A DNA stretch of 46,730 nt from contig JAUQQC010000017.1 in assembly GCA_030550025.1 (NCBI GenBank), positions 1 through 46,730 on the forward strand. Reading direction: 5' to 3'. The notes below the pieces were generated by a model that saw only the letters and a program-made list of their open reading frames with translations, had not been told where the DNA came from and did not search any database. Positions 46,551-46,730 of this stretch are shown in pieces. Numbering within the stretch: the first letter of the stretch is position 1; each line of letters opens with the position of its first letter. A program made the translations under genes and the position numbers. This DNA is from Acidobacteriota bacterium (GTDB lineage Bacteria; Acidobacteriota; Blastocatellia; HR10).

Positions 46551-46730
46551 TCACGGACTAGCGGTCGGCTTCACGCAAGACCGTCGCCAAGAGGAGCGCT
46601 CCTTGCGCAGGCTTCGCGCGGCGATCTGCCCACGCGCGCGAAGAGCGCTCAGAGCTTCTTCAAGGGCGAAGTTTGGCCAGAGCGACGTGTCGAGCGAGAG
46701 GCCGCGCGCGCGATAGAGCGTCGAACGACG
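46551..46730 (-). CDS. C-terminal end of a gene cut by the window edge
   Basis: A minus-strand frame is open from the right edge to a TGA at 46551, 59 codons. It is Arg- and Ala-rich (LYRARGLSLDTSLWP, then SALRARGQIAARSLRKE) and ends in SCVKPTASP. I cannot name the family. Strong G/C third-position bias and co-orientation with the regulator favour a real gene, but chance is possible. Confidence 0.35.
   Translation of the reverse strand, partial: RRSTLYRARGLSLDTSLWPNFALEEALSALRARGQIAARSLRKERSSWRRSCVKPTASP

Overview
The window is 46.7 kb of GC-rich bacterial chromosome, densely packed with housekeeping genes. I see no mobile element, phage gene or CRISPR array. The most telling lineage marker is a 1,280-residue Oar-like TonB-dependent receptor with an N-terminal carboxypeptidase-regulatory-like domain, followed by a secreted amidohydrolase. 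Together with a membrane pyrophosphatase, a DUF3352-like protein and the codon bias, this fits an Acidobacteriota-type (possibly Blastocatellia-like, thermophilic) genome. That placement is an inference, not a proof.

Left part (1-12.2 kb, mostly +): a BtpA-family barrel protein, an unknown convergent gene, cystathionine beta-synthase, rpmE and prfA with a strong hairpin between them, guaB behind a near-consensus promoter, a YegS/DAGK-type lipid kinase, an exported TPR protein, an AlbA_2/GHKL protein, a small exported protein, and a glutamine-dependent NAD synthetase split into two overlapping genes (nitrilase-like and NadE).

Middle (12.2-28.7 kb): rdgB and an EF-G paralogue on the minus strand; a ROK kinase and lepA on the plus strand; then a long minus-strand run. 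That run reads gltX and a membrane protein; YtxH, a DUF948-like protein, ileS, lspA and lgt from their own promoter; then an Mrr_N-like gene overlapping mutS, also from its own promoter.

Right (28.7-46.7 kb): a plus-strand gene of the anaerobic ribonucleotide reductase (NrdD) family that keeps the ATP-cone and barrel landmarks but appears to lack the active-site cysteines and a clear glycyl-radical motif; a 3D-domain protein; hppA; the TonB receptor and amidohydrolase; tRNA-Gly(CCC) and, on the opposite strand, tRNA-Leu(CAA). A minus-strand run follows: a sigma-54-type PAS regulator, a small unknown ORF, a DUF3352-like exported protein, a solute-binding lipoprotein and the large subunit of methylmalonyl-CoA mutase.

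Many promoters match TTGACR-N17/18-TAWAMT well, so sigma-70-type signals can be read by eye here. The most unusual object is the NrdD-like protein, a candidate nucleotide-sensing pseudoenzyme. Its promoter lies back to back with that of gltX.
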